Shown piece by piece: positions 23,494 to 31,612 of a stretch of 64,000 bases of DNA; position 1 is the first letter of the stretch; every line of letters starts with the position of its first letter. Below the pieces are notes generated by a model that was not told where the DNA came from, searched no databases, and worked only from the letters and a program-made list of their open reading frames with translations. The stretch covers positions 51,792 through 115,791 of the forward strand of contig NZ_JAHRIB010000204.1 of assembly GCF_019090165.1 (NCBI RefSeq). The letters are read 5' to 3'. Source of the stretch: Streptomyces sp. BV286 (GTDB lineage Bacteria; Actinomycetota; Actinomycetes; Streptomycetales; Streptomycetaceae). A program made the position numbers and the translations under genes.

Positions 23494-25082
23494 CCGGCAA
23501 CCATCAGACGTTGGCCCTGCTGCTCTTCAGCGTGTTCGTGGCGATCACCCTGGGGATCACGACCTGGGTGAGCCGTCACCGGCATGGTTCGGCGGAGGAG
23601 TTCTACGCGGGCGGCCGGCTCTTCTCACCGATGGAGAATGGTTTTGCCATCGCGGGCGACTACATGTCCGCCGCCTCCTTCCTCGGTATCTCGGGGCTGA
23701 TCGCGCTCTTCGGATACGACGGGCTGCTGTACTCGGTGGGTTTTCTCGTCGCCTGGCTCGTCGTGCTGTTCCTGGTCGCCGAACTGGTGCGCAACTGCGG
23801 ACGGTTCACGCTCGCCGACGTCGTCGCCGCGCGCATGAGCGAGCGGCCGGTACGGATCGCGGCGGGAACTTCCTCGGTGACCGTGTCCGTTCTGTATCTG
23901 GTGGCGCAGATGGTGGGCGCGGGCAGCCTGGTCGCACTGCTGTTGGGAGGCACGAGCGAGGCGGCGCAGGCCTGGACGGTCATCGGTGTCGGCGCGCTCA
24001 TGGTCGTCTACGTGTCGTTCGGAGGCATGCGGGCCACCACCTGGATCCAGATCGTCAAGGCTGTCCTGCTCATGGGCGGGGCGATCGCGCTGACCGTGCT
24101 CGTACTGATGCGGTTTCACGGGGACTTCGACCAGTTGCTGCGTACGGCGGCGGGGCGGAGCGGACACGGGGATTCGTTCCTCGCGCCGGGGCTGAAGTAC
24201 GGCGGGGACTGGACGGCGCGTCTCGACTTCATCAGCCTGGGCCTCGCCCTGGTGCTCGGCACGGCCGGGCTGCCGCACATTCTGTCGCGCTTCTACACCG
24301 TGCCGACCGCGCGGGCCGCACGCCGTTCGGTCGTCTGGTCGATCGGCCTGATCGGCGCGTTCTACCTGATGACGATCGTGCTGGGGTTCGGAGCGGCGGC
24401 GATCGTCGGCCCCGACGCGGTACGCGGCTCGAACGCGGCCGGGAACACGGCGGTTCCGCTACTGGCGCTCGACCTGGGCGGCGGTCCGGCGTCCACAGGC
24501 GGAACGGTTCTTTTTGCGATCGTCGCGGCCATCGCCTTCGCCACGATCCTCGCGGTGGTCGCCGGGATCACGCTGGCCTCCTCCGCGTCCGTGGCCCACG
24601 ACCTGTACGCGTCACTGCGGCGGCGGCGTTCGAAGCCGCGCAGCGAGGTCTCCGTCGCGCGGACGGCCGCGGTCGGGATCGGTGTCGTGGCCATCGCGCT
24701 GGGACTGCTGGCGCGCGATCTCAATGTGGCGTTCCTGGTGGGACTCGCCTTCGCGGTCGCGGCGTCGGCGAATCTGCCCGTGCTGCTGTACTCGCTGTTC
24801 TGGCGGAACTTCACTACGCGCGGCGCGGTGTGGTCCGTGTACGGGGGGCTGGTGCCGGCCCTGGTGCTGGTGGTGCTGTCGCCCGTGGTGTCGGGCAGTC
24901 CCGCCTCGCTGTTCCCCGGCGTCGATCTCCAGTACTTCCCGCTGGAGAATCCCGGTCTGGTGTCCATTCCGCTCGGTTTCCTGGCGGGTTGGCTCGGCAC
25001 GGTCACTTCGGCGGAGCCGCCGGACGAGGCCAAGCACGCGGAGACCGAAGTACGGGCGCTCACGGGCGCGGGGGCGGTCTGA
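23490..25082 (+). CDS. Sodium:solute symporter (ActP/MctP-like monocarboxylate transporter)
   Basis: A 530-residue transporter with about 13 membrane helices. The SSS family marks are RHRHGSAEEFYAGGRLFSPMENGFAIAGDYMSAASFLGISGLIALFGYDGLLYSVGFLVAW near the start and GTAGLPHILSRFYTVPTARAARRSVVWSIGLIG in the middle. Coupling to a DUF485 gene points to acetate, pyruvate or a similar monocarboxylate as substrate. The gene converges with a CitA/CitB-type two-component system only 70 bp away, which may sense the same compound. Confidence 0.92.
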   Translation: MTGNHQTLALLLFSVFVAITLGITTWVSRHRHGSAEEFYAGGRLFSPMENGFAIAGDYMSAASFLGISGLIALFGYDGLLYSVGFLVAWLVVLFLVAELVRNCGRFTLADVVAARMSERPVRIAAGTSSVTVSVLYLVAQMVGAGSLVALLLGGTSEAAQAWTVIGVGALMVVYVSFGGMRATTWIQIVKAVLLMGGAIALTVLVLMRFHGDFDQLLRTAAGRSGHGDSFLAPGLKYGGDWTARLDFISLGLALVLGTAGLPHILSRFYTVPTARAARRSVVWSIGLIGAFYLMTIVLGFGAAAIVGPDAVRGSNAAGNTAVPLLALDLGGGPASTGGTVLFAIVAAIAFATILAVVAGITLASSASVAHDLYASLRRRRSKPRSEVSVARTAAVGIGVVAIALGLLARDLNVAFLVGLAFAVAASANLPVLLYSLFWRNFTTRGAVWSVYGGLVPALVLVVLSPVVSGSPASLFPGVDLQYFPLENPGLVSIPLGFLAGWLGTVTSAEPPDEAKHAETEVRALTGAGAV

Positions 25083-25152
25083 GGCCGTCCCCCACGGCTC
25101 TGTACGCAGAGGGGCACGGGGGGCGCCCCCGCGCCGTACCTCGCCGGTGTTT

Positions 25153-25833
25153 TCAGGCGCGGGTCGCCCAGACGTAGCGGTGTTCGGGGCGGCCCGCGTC
25201 TCCGTACTTCAGGCTCAGCGTGGCCCTGCCCGTGCGCTCCAGTAGCTTCAGATAGCGCTGGGCGGTCTGCCGGCTGAGGCCGGTCCGGTCGGCGATCTCC
25301 TGGGCGGACAGAGGGCTTTCAGCGGTCACCAGAGCCTGGCGTACGGCCTCCGCGGTGGTGGGGGAGTGCCCTTTGGGCAGATCCGGTTCGGAGCCCGCCG
25401 AGAGGGCGCCGAAGATCCGGTCGACCTCGGCCTGTTCGGCCTCACCGCCCCCGTCGAGGGTGCGGCGCAGTTCGGCGTACGCCTCCAGTTTCGCGCGCAG
25501 GCCGGCGAACGCGAAGGGTTTGACCAGGTACTGGAGGGCACCGTGCCGCATCGCCGCCTGGACCGTGGTGACGTCACGGGCGGCGGTCACCATGATCACG
25601 TCGGTCTGGTGGCCGCGCCGCCGCATCTCCTGCACCACCGCGATACCCGTCCCGTCGGGCAGATAGTGGTCGAGAAGCACCAGGTCCAGCCGAGGCAGCT
25701 CCTCCACCTGTTGCAGCGCCTCCGCCGCCGAATGGGCCTCGGCCGCGACATGGAAGCCCGCGACCTTCTCCACGTAGGCGGCGTTGACCCGGGCGACCCG
25801 GACGTCGTCGTCCACGACCAGTACCTCGATCAT
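25153..25833 (-). CDS. CitB/DcuR-family response regulator
   Basis: A 226-residue regulator. The receiver begins MIEVLVVDDDVRVARVNAAYVEKVAGF, typical of the CitB/DcuR group; Asp55 in LVLLDHYLPDG is the phosphorylation site and Lys lies in YLVKPFAFAGLRAKLEAY. The C-terminal helix-turn-helix is SAQEIADRTGLSRQTAQRYLKLLERTGRATLSLKYGDAGRPEHRYVW. Its ATG overlaps the stop of the sensor kinase (ATGA), so the two form an operon. Expected targets are carboxylate transport or metabolism genes, the neighbouring symporter being the obvious one. Confidence 0.93.
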   Translation of the reverse strand: MIEVLVVDDDVRVARVNAAYVEKVAGFHVAAEAHSAAEALQQVEELPRLDLVLLDHYLPDGTGIAVVQEMRRRGHQTDVIMVTAARDVTTVQAAMRHGALQYLVKPFAFAGLRAKLEAYAELRRTLDGGGEAEQAEVDRIFGALSAGSEPDLPKGHSPTTAEAVRQALVTAESPLSAQEIADRTGLSRQTAQRYLKLLERTGRATLSLKYGDAGRPEHRYVWATRA

Positions 25834-27527
25834 CGCGGCTCCTCCTTGGTGGTCGTGGCGGCTCTTGCGGGTGCGGGTGCGGGTGCGGGGCCGGATTCCG
25901 GACCGGAGGTGAGTCCTGCCTCCGCGAGTGCCTCCGGCAGCACGATCGTGAACTCCGCGCCCCCGCCCTCCGCCTCCGCGACGCGTGCGCTGCCACCCTG
26001 CCGCTCGGCGAGGCGACGCACCAGGGAGAGACCGATCCCGCGCTTGCGGTGGGCCGGTGGCTTCTTGGTGGACCAGCCGTCCGTGAAGATCAACTCACGC
26101 TGCTCGGCCGGGACCCCCGGCCCCGTGTCCCGCACCCTGAGCACAGCCGTACGCCCTTCCGCGCGCAATTCGACCTCCACGCGCGCGTGGAGGGTGCCCG
26201 CGACGGCGTCGAGCGCGTTGTCGACGAGGTTCCCGACGATCGTGACCAGTCCTCGGGCATCGATCAGCCGGTCGGGGAACAGTGTCCTGTCGGAGATCCG
26301 AAGCGCCACTGCGCGCTCCGCCGCGACGGTGGCCTTGCCCACCAGGAGAGCGGCGAGCAGTGGATCGTGGATCTTCTCGGTGACCTGTTCCGCGGTGGCC
26401 CTGTGGTCGCCCACGACCTCGCCGACGAACTCCACGGCGTCGTCGAACATCTCCAGTTCCAGCAGGCCGAGCAGGGTGTGCATGCGGTTGGCGTGCTCGT
26501 GGTCCTGGGCGCGCAGGGCGTCGATCAGGCCGCGGGTGGAGTCGAGTTCGCGGCCCAGCTGTTCCAGCTCTGTGCGGTCCCGCAGTGTGGCGACTGCGCC
26601 ACCGTCGTCGGTCGGCATGCGGTTGGCGACCAGGACCCGCTGTCCGCGGACGGTGAGCAGGTCGGTTCCCGTGACGGTTCCGGCCAGCACGTCGGTCGTA
26701 CGCCCCTCGCCGAGCGCCGTGCCGAGAGGCCGGCCCACGGCTTCGTCGCCGATGCCCAGCAGGCGCCGGGCCTCGTCGTTGAGCAGCCTGATCCTGCCCT
26801 CACGGTCCAGCGCGACGACGCCCTCCCGGATGCCGTGCAGCATGGCCTCACGTTCCGCCAGGAGCCCGGCGATGTCCGAGAAGGCCAGGTCGCGGGTCTG
26901 CCGGTGCACCCGTCGTGAGATCAGATAGGCAGCAAGCGCGCCGACGGCCATGGCCCCGCCCGCGTACGCGAAGAGTCCGGGGATCGCATGGATGAGACGG
27001 GCACGCACACTGTCGTACTCGATGCCGACGGAGACCGCGCCGACGATGTCGCCGTCGGCGTCGCGCAGAGGCACCTTGCCGCGCGCCGAGCGGCCCAGGG
27101 TGCCGTTGTCGATCTGCATGACGTCCCGGCCGGCCAGGGCCTGTGCGGGGTCGGTGGAGACGCGTCCCCCGATCTCGGCGGGGTTGGTGTGCGACCAGCG
27201 CACGCCGCGCATGTCCATCACCACGACGTACTCCGCTCCGCTTGCCTCGCGGATGCGCTCCGCCTCGGCCTGGACCGGCCCGTTCGCGGAGGGGCGCGTC
27301 GATGTCAGATCCTCGGCTAGCTGCGGCTGGGCGGCCGTGGTCTGGGCGATCGCGAGCGCGCGGCGCATCGCCTGGTCGTCCAGCTGGTCGCTGAGCGGCG
27401 CGAGGAACAGCCCCGTCGCGAGTACGGCAACTCCGGCGGCGATCGCCACCTGCATCAGCAGCACCTGCGAGAACATCCGTTTCGGCATGCCGAGGCGGAG
27501 TCGTCGGGCAGGGGGAGTGGGGCTCAT
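25830..27527 (-). CDS. CitA/DcuS-type sensor histidine kinase
   Basis: A 565-residue membrane kinase. One helix lies near residues 20-42, an extracytoplasmic PAS-like (PDC/CitAP) domain follows with SGAEYVVVMDMRGVRWSHTNPAEIGG, then a second helix, LFAYAGGAMAVGALAAYLIS. A cytoplasmic PAS domain (EREAMLHGIREGVVALDREGRIRLLNDEARRLLG) follows. The SPOB-type His box is QDHEHANRMHTLLGLLEL, and the ATPase domain has VGNLVDNALDA and KRGIGLSLVRRLAERQGG. The layout is that of C4-dicarboxylate and citrate sensors. The tail contains a Pro/Ala repeat, APAPAPA. Start at ATG 27527. Confidence 0.94.
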   Translation of the reverse strand: MSPTPPARRLRLGMPKRMFSQVLLMQVAIAAGVAVLATGLFLAPLSDQLDDQAMRRALAIAQTTAAQPQLAEDLTSTRPSANGPVQAEAERIREASGAEYVVVMDMRGVRWSHTNPAEIGGRVSTDPAQALAGRDVMQIDNGTLGRSARGKVPLRDADGDIVGAVSVGIEYDSVRARLIHAIPGLFAYAGGAMAVGALAAYLISRRVHRQTRDLAFSDIAGLLAEREAMLHGIREGVVALDREGRIRLLNDEARRLLGIGDEAVGRPLGTALGEGRTTDVLAGTVTGTDLLTVRGQRVLVANRMPTDDGGAVATLRDRTELEQLGRELDSTRGLIDALRAQDHEHANRMHTLLGLLELEMFDDAVEFVGEVVGDHRATAEQVTEKIHDPLLAALLVGKATVAAERAVALRISDRTLFPDRLIDARGLVTIVGNLVDNALDAVAGTLHARVEVELRAEGRTAVLRVRDTGPGVPAEQRELIFTDGWSTKKPPAHRKRGIGLSLVRRLAERQGGSARVAEAEGGGAEFTIVLPEALAEAGLTSGPESGPAPAPAPARAATTTKEEPR

Positions 27528-27600
27528 GCCTATGACGGTACGGGGGCGGGCGCGCCGGGCCGTAGAGGGTGTGGCATGGATCTCGTTGTCGAACTCGTGG

Positions 27601-28551
27601 TCAGCGGGCCGGGAGGCTTGCTGCGCTCGTACGGGACTGCTCGCGCACCGCCGTCACGTCCATTCGCGCGGGGGAACCCAGAGCCGAACCGCAGCTCTCC
27701 GCCCGGGGCGGCGACGAGGGGCCCTCGGTGACCGTGACAAGCCAGAGACGGCCGTCGGTGTGGGCGACGGTCACCTCCCAGTGAGGTGCCTGCCCCTCGG
27801 TGCGGATCACGCGCACCGCGTCCACCCCGTCCTCACCCACCGCGGCGCGCACAGCCAGCTCGGCAGCCTGGCCGGGCCGCTCCCAGGCGGAGCTCCCTCG
27901 GCACCCCTCGGTGACGACACGCCCGTCCCGTACGCCCTGGAGTACCTCCTTGACGGCATGGGCCTCGGCGCGTCCGTACGCGTAGCCGGAGGGCAGCACG
28001 AGAAGGGTGGGCGAGAAGCGATGGCCTCCCAGATGGGTGACCTCCCACGCTCCCTCCACTCCGGAAGCTGCGAGTTCGGCGGCGAGGGGGCGGCCGAGCA
28101 GGGCACAGCACCGGTCGCGCTTGCCGTTGGTGCACACCAGGGCGAGCGGGTCACCGGTGTGAGGACTGCCGTCGAGTGTTGCCTCGAAGGTGCCGGACAG
28201 GCCTCTGCCGAGCTCCGCGAAGTCAAGTTTGAGCAGTTCCTCGGGGTCTGACGTGATGGCGTGGTGCAGCCATACGTTTCCCGGAAGTGTGTGGGCCGCG
28301 TACACGTGACGCCGGGCCACTGTGTGGCAGTCCGCGTGGCGCCCCGGGCGGCGGATCAGGGCGATGCGCACGCCGGTGCCTTCGACGGCCTGTTCCAGGG
28401 CGCGGCCCAGGACCGGATCCAGGTGGCTCGAAGTCAGCGCGTTGGCACCCCAGGGACCGGGCTGTTCGACCAGCAGCCACGTCCTCGCCGTCGCGGCGGT
28501 CCCCGCGAGGGGCTCCGCCAGGTCTCGGGAGACCTTCGCGCACGTACTCAC
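27601..28551 (-). CDS. Sucrase/ferredoxin-like (thioredoxin-like [2Fe-2S]) protein
   Basis: A 316-residue protein of the Suc_Fer-like family, thioredoxin-fold ferredoxins common in actinobacteria. Residues around LVCTNGKRDRCCALLGRPLA carry the conserved CTNGxRDxCC motif for an iron-sulphur cluster; WEVTHLGGHRFSPTLLVLPSG is the second hallmark block. A further Cys pair lies at the N-terminus (STCAK). Start GTG 28551 is preferred: the upstream frame is an artefact, and an iron box abuts this codon exactly. With TAGGCT ending 7 nt before it, the message is probably leaderless and repressed by iron-loaded DmdR/IdeR. A role in iron mobilisation or electron transfer is likely; the partner is unknown. 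Confidence 0.88.
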   Translation of the reverse strand: MSTCAKVSRDLAEPLAGTAATARTWLLVEQPGPWGANALTSSHLDPVLGRALEQAVEGTGVRIALIRRPGRHADCHTVARRHVYAAHTLPGNVWLHHAITSDPEELLKLDFAELGRGLSGTFEATLDGSPHTGDPLALVCTNGKRDRCCALLGRPLAAELAASGVEGAWEVTHLGGHRFSPTLLVLPSGYAYGRAEAHAVKEVLQGVRDGRVVTEGCRGSSAWERPGQAAELAVRAAVGEDGVDAVRVIRTEGQAPHWEVTVAHTDGRLWLVTVTEGPSSPPRAESCGSALGSPARMDVTAVREQSRTSAASLPAR

Positions 28552-28570
28552 ACAGGTGAGCCTAACCTGA
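28552..28570 (-). promoter_or_regulatory. Iron box overlapping the -10 of the Suc_Fer-like gene
   Basis: On the - strand the 19-mer TCAGGTTAGGCTCACCTGT matches the actinobacterial IdeR/DmdR1 iron-box consensus TTAGGTTAGGCTAACCTAA at 15 of 19 positions. It ends directly before the GTG at 28551 and contains the -10-like TAGGCT (28559-28564). Binding here would block RNA polymerase directly. Confidence 0.82.
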
Positions 28571-29151
28571 CTTGGCTCCCGGTGACTCGTGGGGCCGGTG
28601 GTGTCACTGCTTCGGCAGGGGCAGGGGCAGGGGTTGTCGAGGGCCATGTATGGCCCGCTGGGACGCATCCGCAAGCGTCGGGGACCTTCACCTAGGAGGC
28701 CGAACAGCGCCCACGCGCGGGAGCCCTCGCCCGCGGGTACAGGCGTCGTTCCATTCGGGCGATGCTGGAGCGCCCACATCTTGGACCAGGCAGAAGGCCC
28801 GAAGAGCAGTCAGTCAGCCTGCCAGGCGGTTCGTGGGGGCCGATACCGCCGGTTGCAGTGCTTGCGGTGGCCTGAGGCTCACGCATCGGGCGTAGGCGTA
28901 TGTCATGCGGTGAGTACGCGTGGAGTCCGACACCGTTCCGGTGTCGGACCTCCAGAAGGTCGGATCGAGTGGTCGGCTGGGTTGGCGCCGGCCTGCTCGG
29001 TTGGCCCCGGTCGTCACAGTGTGGCGCGAGGGGCGGTTGGTGTGTGGGTGTGGGCGGAGTGGAACCGTCTTCCGGAGGTGAGCCTCAACGGGGTGACCGG
29101 ATGGATTGCCACGGTTGACAGGTTGATCCCTACGACAGCCCAGAGCTTGCT
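28571..29151. other. Non-coding gap with one strong hairpin
   Basis: About 580 bp in which I see no credible gene: frames are open on both strands but have no good start or known family. It contains one hairpin at 28925-28949. The composition looks less GC-rich than the core genes around it. Confidence 0.5.
28925..28949. terminator. Isolated hairpin
   Basis: GTCCGACACC / GGTGTCGGAC with loop GTTCC. The stem extends through a one-base bulge to TGGAG/CTCCA. It may terminate the leftward gene at 29152, although it lies 200 nt beyond its stop. Confidence 0.5.
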
Positions 29152-29388
29152 CTACGTGTCTGGAATGTCCGCCTTCGCGCGCACCAGTGTTTCTCTACTG
29201 ACGATGACGATGCGTTCGTAGTCGGCCCGAGCTGCGTCAGAGGGAAGCTCTTTGTCGAGCGCCGCTGTAGCTTCTGTTCCGATGACGGCGAAGTTCCCAT
29301 CGCTGAGTTCGAAGATGTCCGGGCATGAGTCACCGGACAAACTTCCTCGTTCGCGTGGGGACGCACCGATGCGGCGCACGATTTTCAA
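29152..29388 (-). CDS. Small conserved Streptomyces protein of unknown function
   Basis: A 78-residue protein beginning MKIVRRIG. The part CPDIFELSDGNFAVIGTEATAALDKELP...ADYERIVIVSRETLVRAKADIPD resembles small accessory proteins I have seen repeatedly in streptomycetes, often near helix-turn-helix regulators. The function is unknown. Start TTG 29388 follows AGGGAAC; spacing is short but this N-terminus is the usual one. An overlapping frame at 29130-29366 on the same strand is a shadow. No partner regulator is adjacent here. Confidence 0.65.
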   Translation of the reverse strand: MKIVRRIGASPRERGSLSGDSCPDIFELSDGNFAVIGTEATAALDKELPSDAARADYERIVIVSRETLVRAKADIPDT

Positions 29389-29620
29389 GTTCCCTGCCTC
29401 GTGTCTAGACGTGGAGACCCCGCGGGCCTCACGTCTCGACGGGTGCGGACAGAGTTGGGCGCGGGGTCTGTGGGGTTAGTACAGCCCGTTGAGGGGCGGG
29501 GAAAGATTAGCTCGTTTTTGTTGTCGGCGATGTTGCTTCGTCCTTATGTTGACGACGTGACAGGCCGACTGCTCCTCATGTTGGCGCCGAGGCAGATCGT
29601 CCATGGCCGATCAACTGGGC

Positions 29621-30166
29621 TTATTCCGCGGGTGGTTCTCCGACGACCCACCATTCTTCCGTATCCGACTCGTCCAGATCGCGGATCAGCACGTCCACCA
29701 TTCGGCCCACCCTGGCTTCCTCGGAGTCCTCCTTGAGGCTGGCTCGATGCGGCCGGTGCGCGTCCCAGTAGTCGCGAAAGATGGGGTTGTGGCAGACCAT
29801 GCGGAGGTGACCGTGCAGCTCCTCCCAGTTGACGACACCGACGCGGTAGGCGAGCAGGGCGTTGGTGTAGAGGGCGTTCGCGAACAGGTACTGACGCCGC
29901 TGGGTGGGGGAGTCGACTTGGACGTTGCTGTACACGGCGGCCAGATCGGGATCCTCCATCGCCCTGCTCAGCAGGTAGAACTGGAGGCGCTGCTGCTCGG
30001 TCAGCATGGCCTGCCGCTCGCTCCGCTCGACTTCCGCGACTCGGAGCCGCAGATCCTCGTACCGGCGCTGCTGGGCGGCCAGTGCCGCGAGTGCCCCCGC
30101 CGCGAAGGCGAGCCCCGCTGCGGCCGCGGAGCCCAGCTGTCGCTTCCCAGAGTTCTGTGTGGCCAT
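29621..30166 (-). CDS. DUF6082-like membrane-anchored protein
   Basis: A 181-residue protein. A single hydrophobic helix, QLGSAAAAGLAFAAGALAALAAQQ (about residues 9-32), anchors it, then a helical domain starts RRYEDLRLRVAEVERSERQAMLTEQQRLQFYLLSRAMEDPDLAAVYSNV and contains MVCHNPIFRDYW. This resembles the DUF6082 family of streptomycetes, whose function is unknown. ATG 30166 has GGGGG 5-6 nt upstream; the longer upstream frame lacks a start signal. With the small gene at 29152 it forms an accessory pocket between core genes. Confidence 0.68.
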   Translation of the reverse strand: MATQNSGKRQLGSAAAAGLAFAAGALAALAAQQRRYEDLRLRVAEVERSERQAMLTEQQRLQFYLLSRAMEDPDLAAVYSNVQVDSPTQRRQYLFANALYTNALLAYRVGVVNWEELHGHLRMVCHNPIFRDYWDAHRPHRASLKEDSEEARVGRMVDVLIRDLDESDTEEWWVVGEPPAE

Positions 30167-30485
30167 GTCAACCCCCGAATCAGGCGGCCGTCCGCCGGTC
30201 GTCGGTTGCGGGTCGACTGATGGGGACCGGCGAGCGTTGGGCGGCGCTTGCCGTCTCCCAGGGTGCCCGAGCGGCTCTGATCGGCTGGGAGGCGGAGAGG
30301 AGGCGCACGGAGGGAAACGCGGGTCGCGCAACTCGGCGCCATGCCTGACGTGTGCCCCGCGAGCGCCGCTAACAATCGTTCACTCCGAGGGCTTTCCACC
30401 GGCTCGTATCCTGGATGAGCATTCGTTCCCCGTCGTGAGAGCCGGTCCGTGAGCCGGTGTACGCAGAGGTGAGAGAGGTCGCGCG
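30167..30485. other. Divergent promoter region of the DUF6082 and CobW genes
   Basis: 319 bp without a gene. A candidate -10, TATCCT, occurs near 30407. No Zur-like or other metal-box palindrome was recognised, although CobW proteins are often metal-regulated. Confidence 0.45.
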
Positions 30486-31544
30486 TTGAGTCAGGCGAGC
30501 CCCCAGCAGATCCCGGTCCTCGTCCTCGCCGGCTTCCTGGGCTCCGGGAAGACCACCCTGCTCAATCACCTCCTGCACCGCGGCGGAGGCAGTCGCATCG
30601 GTGCCATCGTCAACGACTTCGGTGCCATCGAGATCGACGCCATGGCCGTGGCCGGTGCGCTCGGCGACTCCACGGTCTCGTTGGGCAACGGGTGTCTGTG
30701 CTGCGCCGTGGACGCCAGTGAACTCGACCTGTATTTGGACCGGCTAGCCCGGCCCTCCACCGGCATCGACGTGATCGTCATCGAGGCGAGCGGTCTCGCC
30801 GAGCCGCAGGAGCTGGTGAAGATGCTCCTCGCCAGCGAGAACCCGCACATCGTCTACGGCGGTCTGGTGGAGGTCGTCGACGCCGCCGAGTTCGACGCCA
30901 CCCGTGAGAAGCATCCCGAGATCGACCGGCACCTCGCCATCGCCGACCTCGTCGTCGTCAACAAGGCGGACCGCGTGACGGACCCCGACGGCGTGATCCG
31001 GCTCGTGCGGACGCTCGCCGACGGTGCCGCCGTCGTACCCGCCATGTACGGGCGGGTCGACCCCGAGTTCCTCTTCGACTGCCGGCCGTCCGAGGAGCGG
31101 ATCGGTCAGCTGTCCTTCGACGACCTCCACCGGCACGAGGAGGACGAGCCGGGTGACCCCGACGCACACGGCGGCCATCTGCACTCCGCCTACGAGTCCG
31201 TCTCCTTCACCTCCGAAGTGCCTCTCGGCCCGCGGCAGTTGATGGAGTTCCTCGACAGCCGGCCCGTGGGCCTGTACCGCATCAAGGGATACGTCGACTT
31301 CGGCGCCGCCGATCCGCGCAACCGGTACGCCGTGCACGCCGTGGGGCGGTTCCTGCGCTTCTATCCGCAGCCGTGGGGTGCGGGCGAGCGGCTCACCCAG
31401 CTGGTGCTCATCGGGTCCGGCATCGACGCGCTCGCGCTCGACAAGGAACTGGAGGCGTGCAAGGACGATGCCCCACACGCCGACGAGCGCAGCATGTGGG
31501 GCGTCCTGCGTTACGTACAGGAGCAGGAGCAGGAGCCGAGCTAG
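30486..31544 (+). CDS. CobW/COG0523 family metallochaperone GTPase
   Basis: A 352-residue P-loop GTPase. Walker A is AGFLGSGKTTLLNHLL (about residues 15-30), followed by VNDFGAIEIDA. The metal-binding GNGCLCC motif is at 67-73, then EASGLAEP and NKAD at the guanine site. A His/Asp-rich segment (DDLHRHEEDEPGDPDAHGGHLHS) joins it to the CobW C-terminal domain (GLYRIKGYVDF). Members deliver zinc, cobalt or other metals to client enzymes. Start TTG 30486 is preceded by GAGAGG 7 nt away, and no other start gives a complete P-loop. Confidence 0.92.
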   Translation: MSQASPQQIPVLVLAGFLGSGKTTLLNHLLHRGGGSRIGAIVNDFGAIEIDAMAVAGALGDSTVSLGNGCLCCAVDASELDLYLDRLARPSTGIDVIVIEASGLAEPQELVKMLLASENPHIVYGGLVEVVDAAEFDATREKHPEIDRHLAIADLVVVNKADRVTDPDGVIRLVRTLADGAAVVPAMYGRVDPEFLFDCRPSEERIGQLSFDDLHRHEEDEPGDPDAHGGHLHSAYESVSFTSEVPLGPRQLMEFLDSRPVGLYRIKGYVDFGAADPRNRYAVHAVGRFLRFYPQPWGAGERLTQLVLIGSGIDALALDKELEACKDDAPHADERSMWGVLRYVQEQEQEPS

Positions 31545-31569
31545 GAGTTGGGCACTGGGGCCTGGCTCG

Positions 31570-31608
31570 GGTACGGACGGCCGGGCGGTGGGCCCGACCG
31601 TCCGTACC
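31570..31608. terminator. Bidirectional terminator between cobW-type gene and parC
   Basis: GGTACGGACGG / CCGTCCGTACC form an 11-bp stem, with an inner CGGGC/GCCCG pairing. It lies between two convergent stop codons (31544 and 31613). Confidence 0.78.
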
Positions 31609-31612
31609 GTCT

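Noticed and set aside
28589..29221. 210-codon open frame rightward in the 28.6-29.2 kb gap
   Set aside because: Atypical composition, no start signal, and it runs through the hairpin and into the antisense of the small gene at 29152.
29398..29409. GTCTAGAC core of a DasR-like site upstream of the 78-residue gene
   Set aside because: Only the 8-bp core matches; the flanks do not fit the consensus, and the downstream gene has no amino-sugar link.
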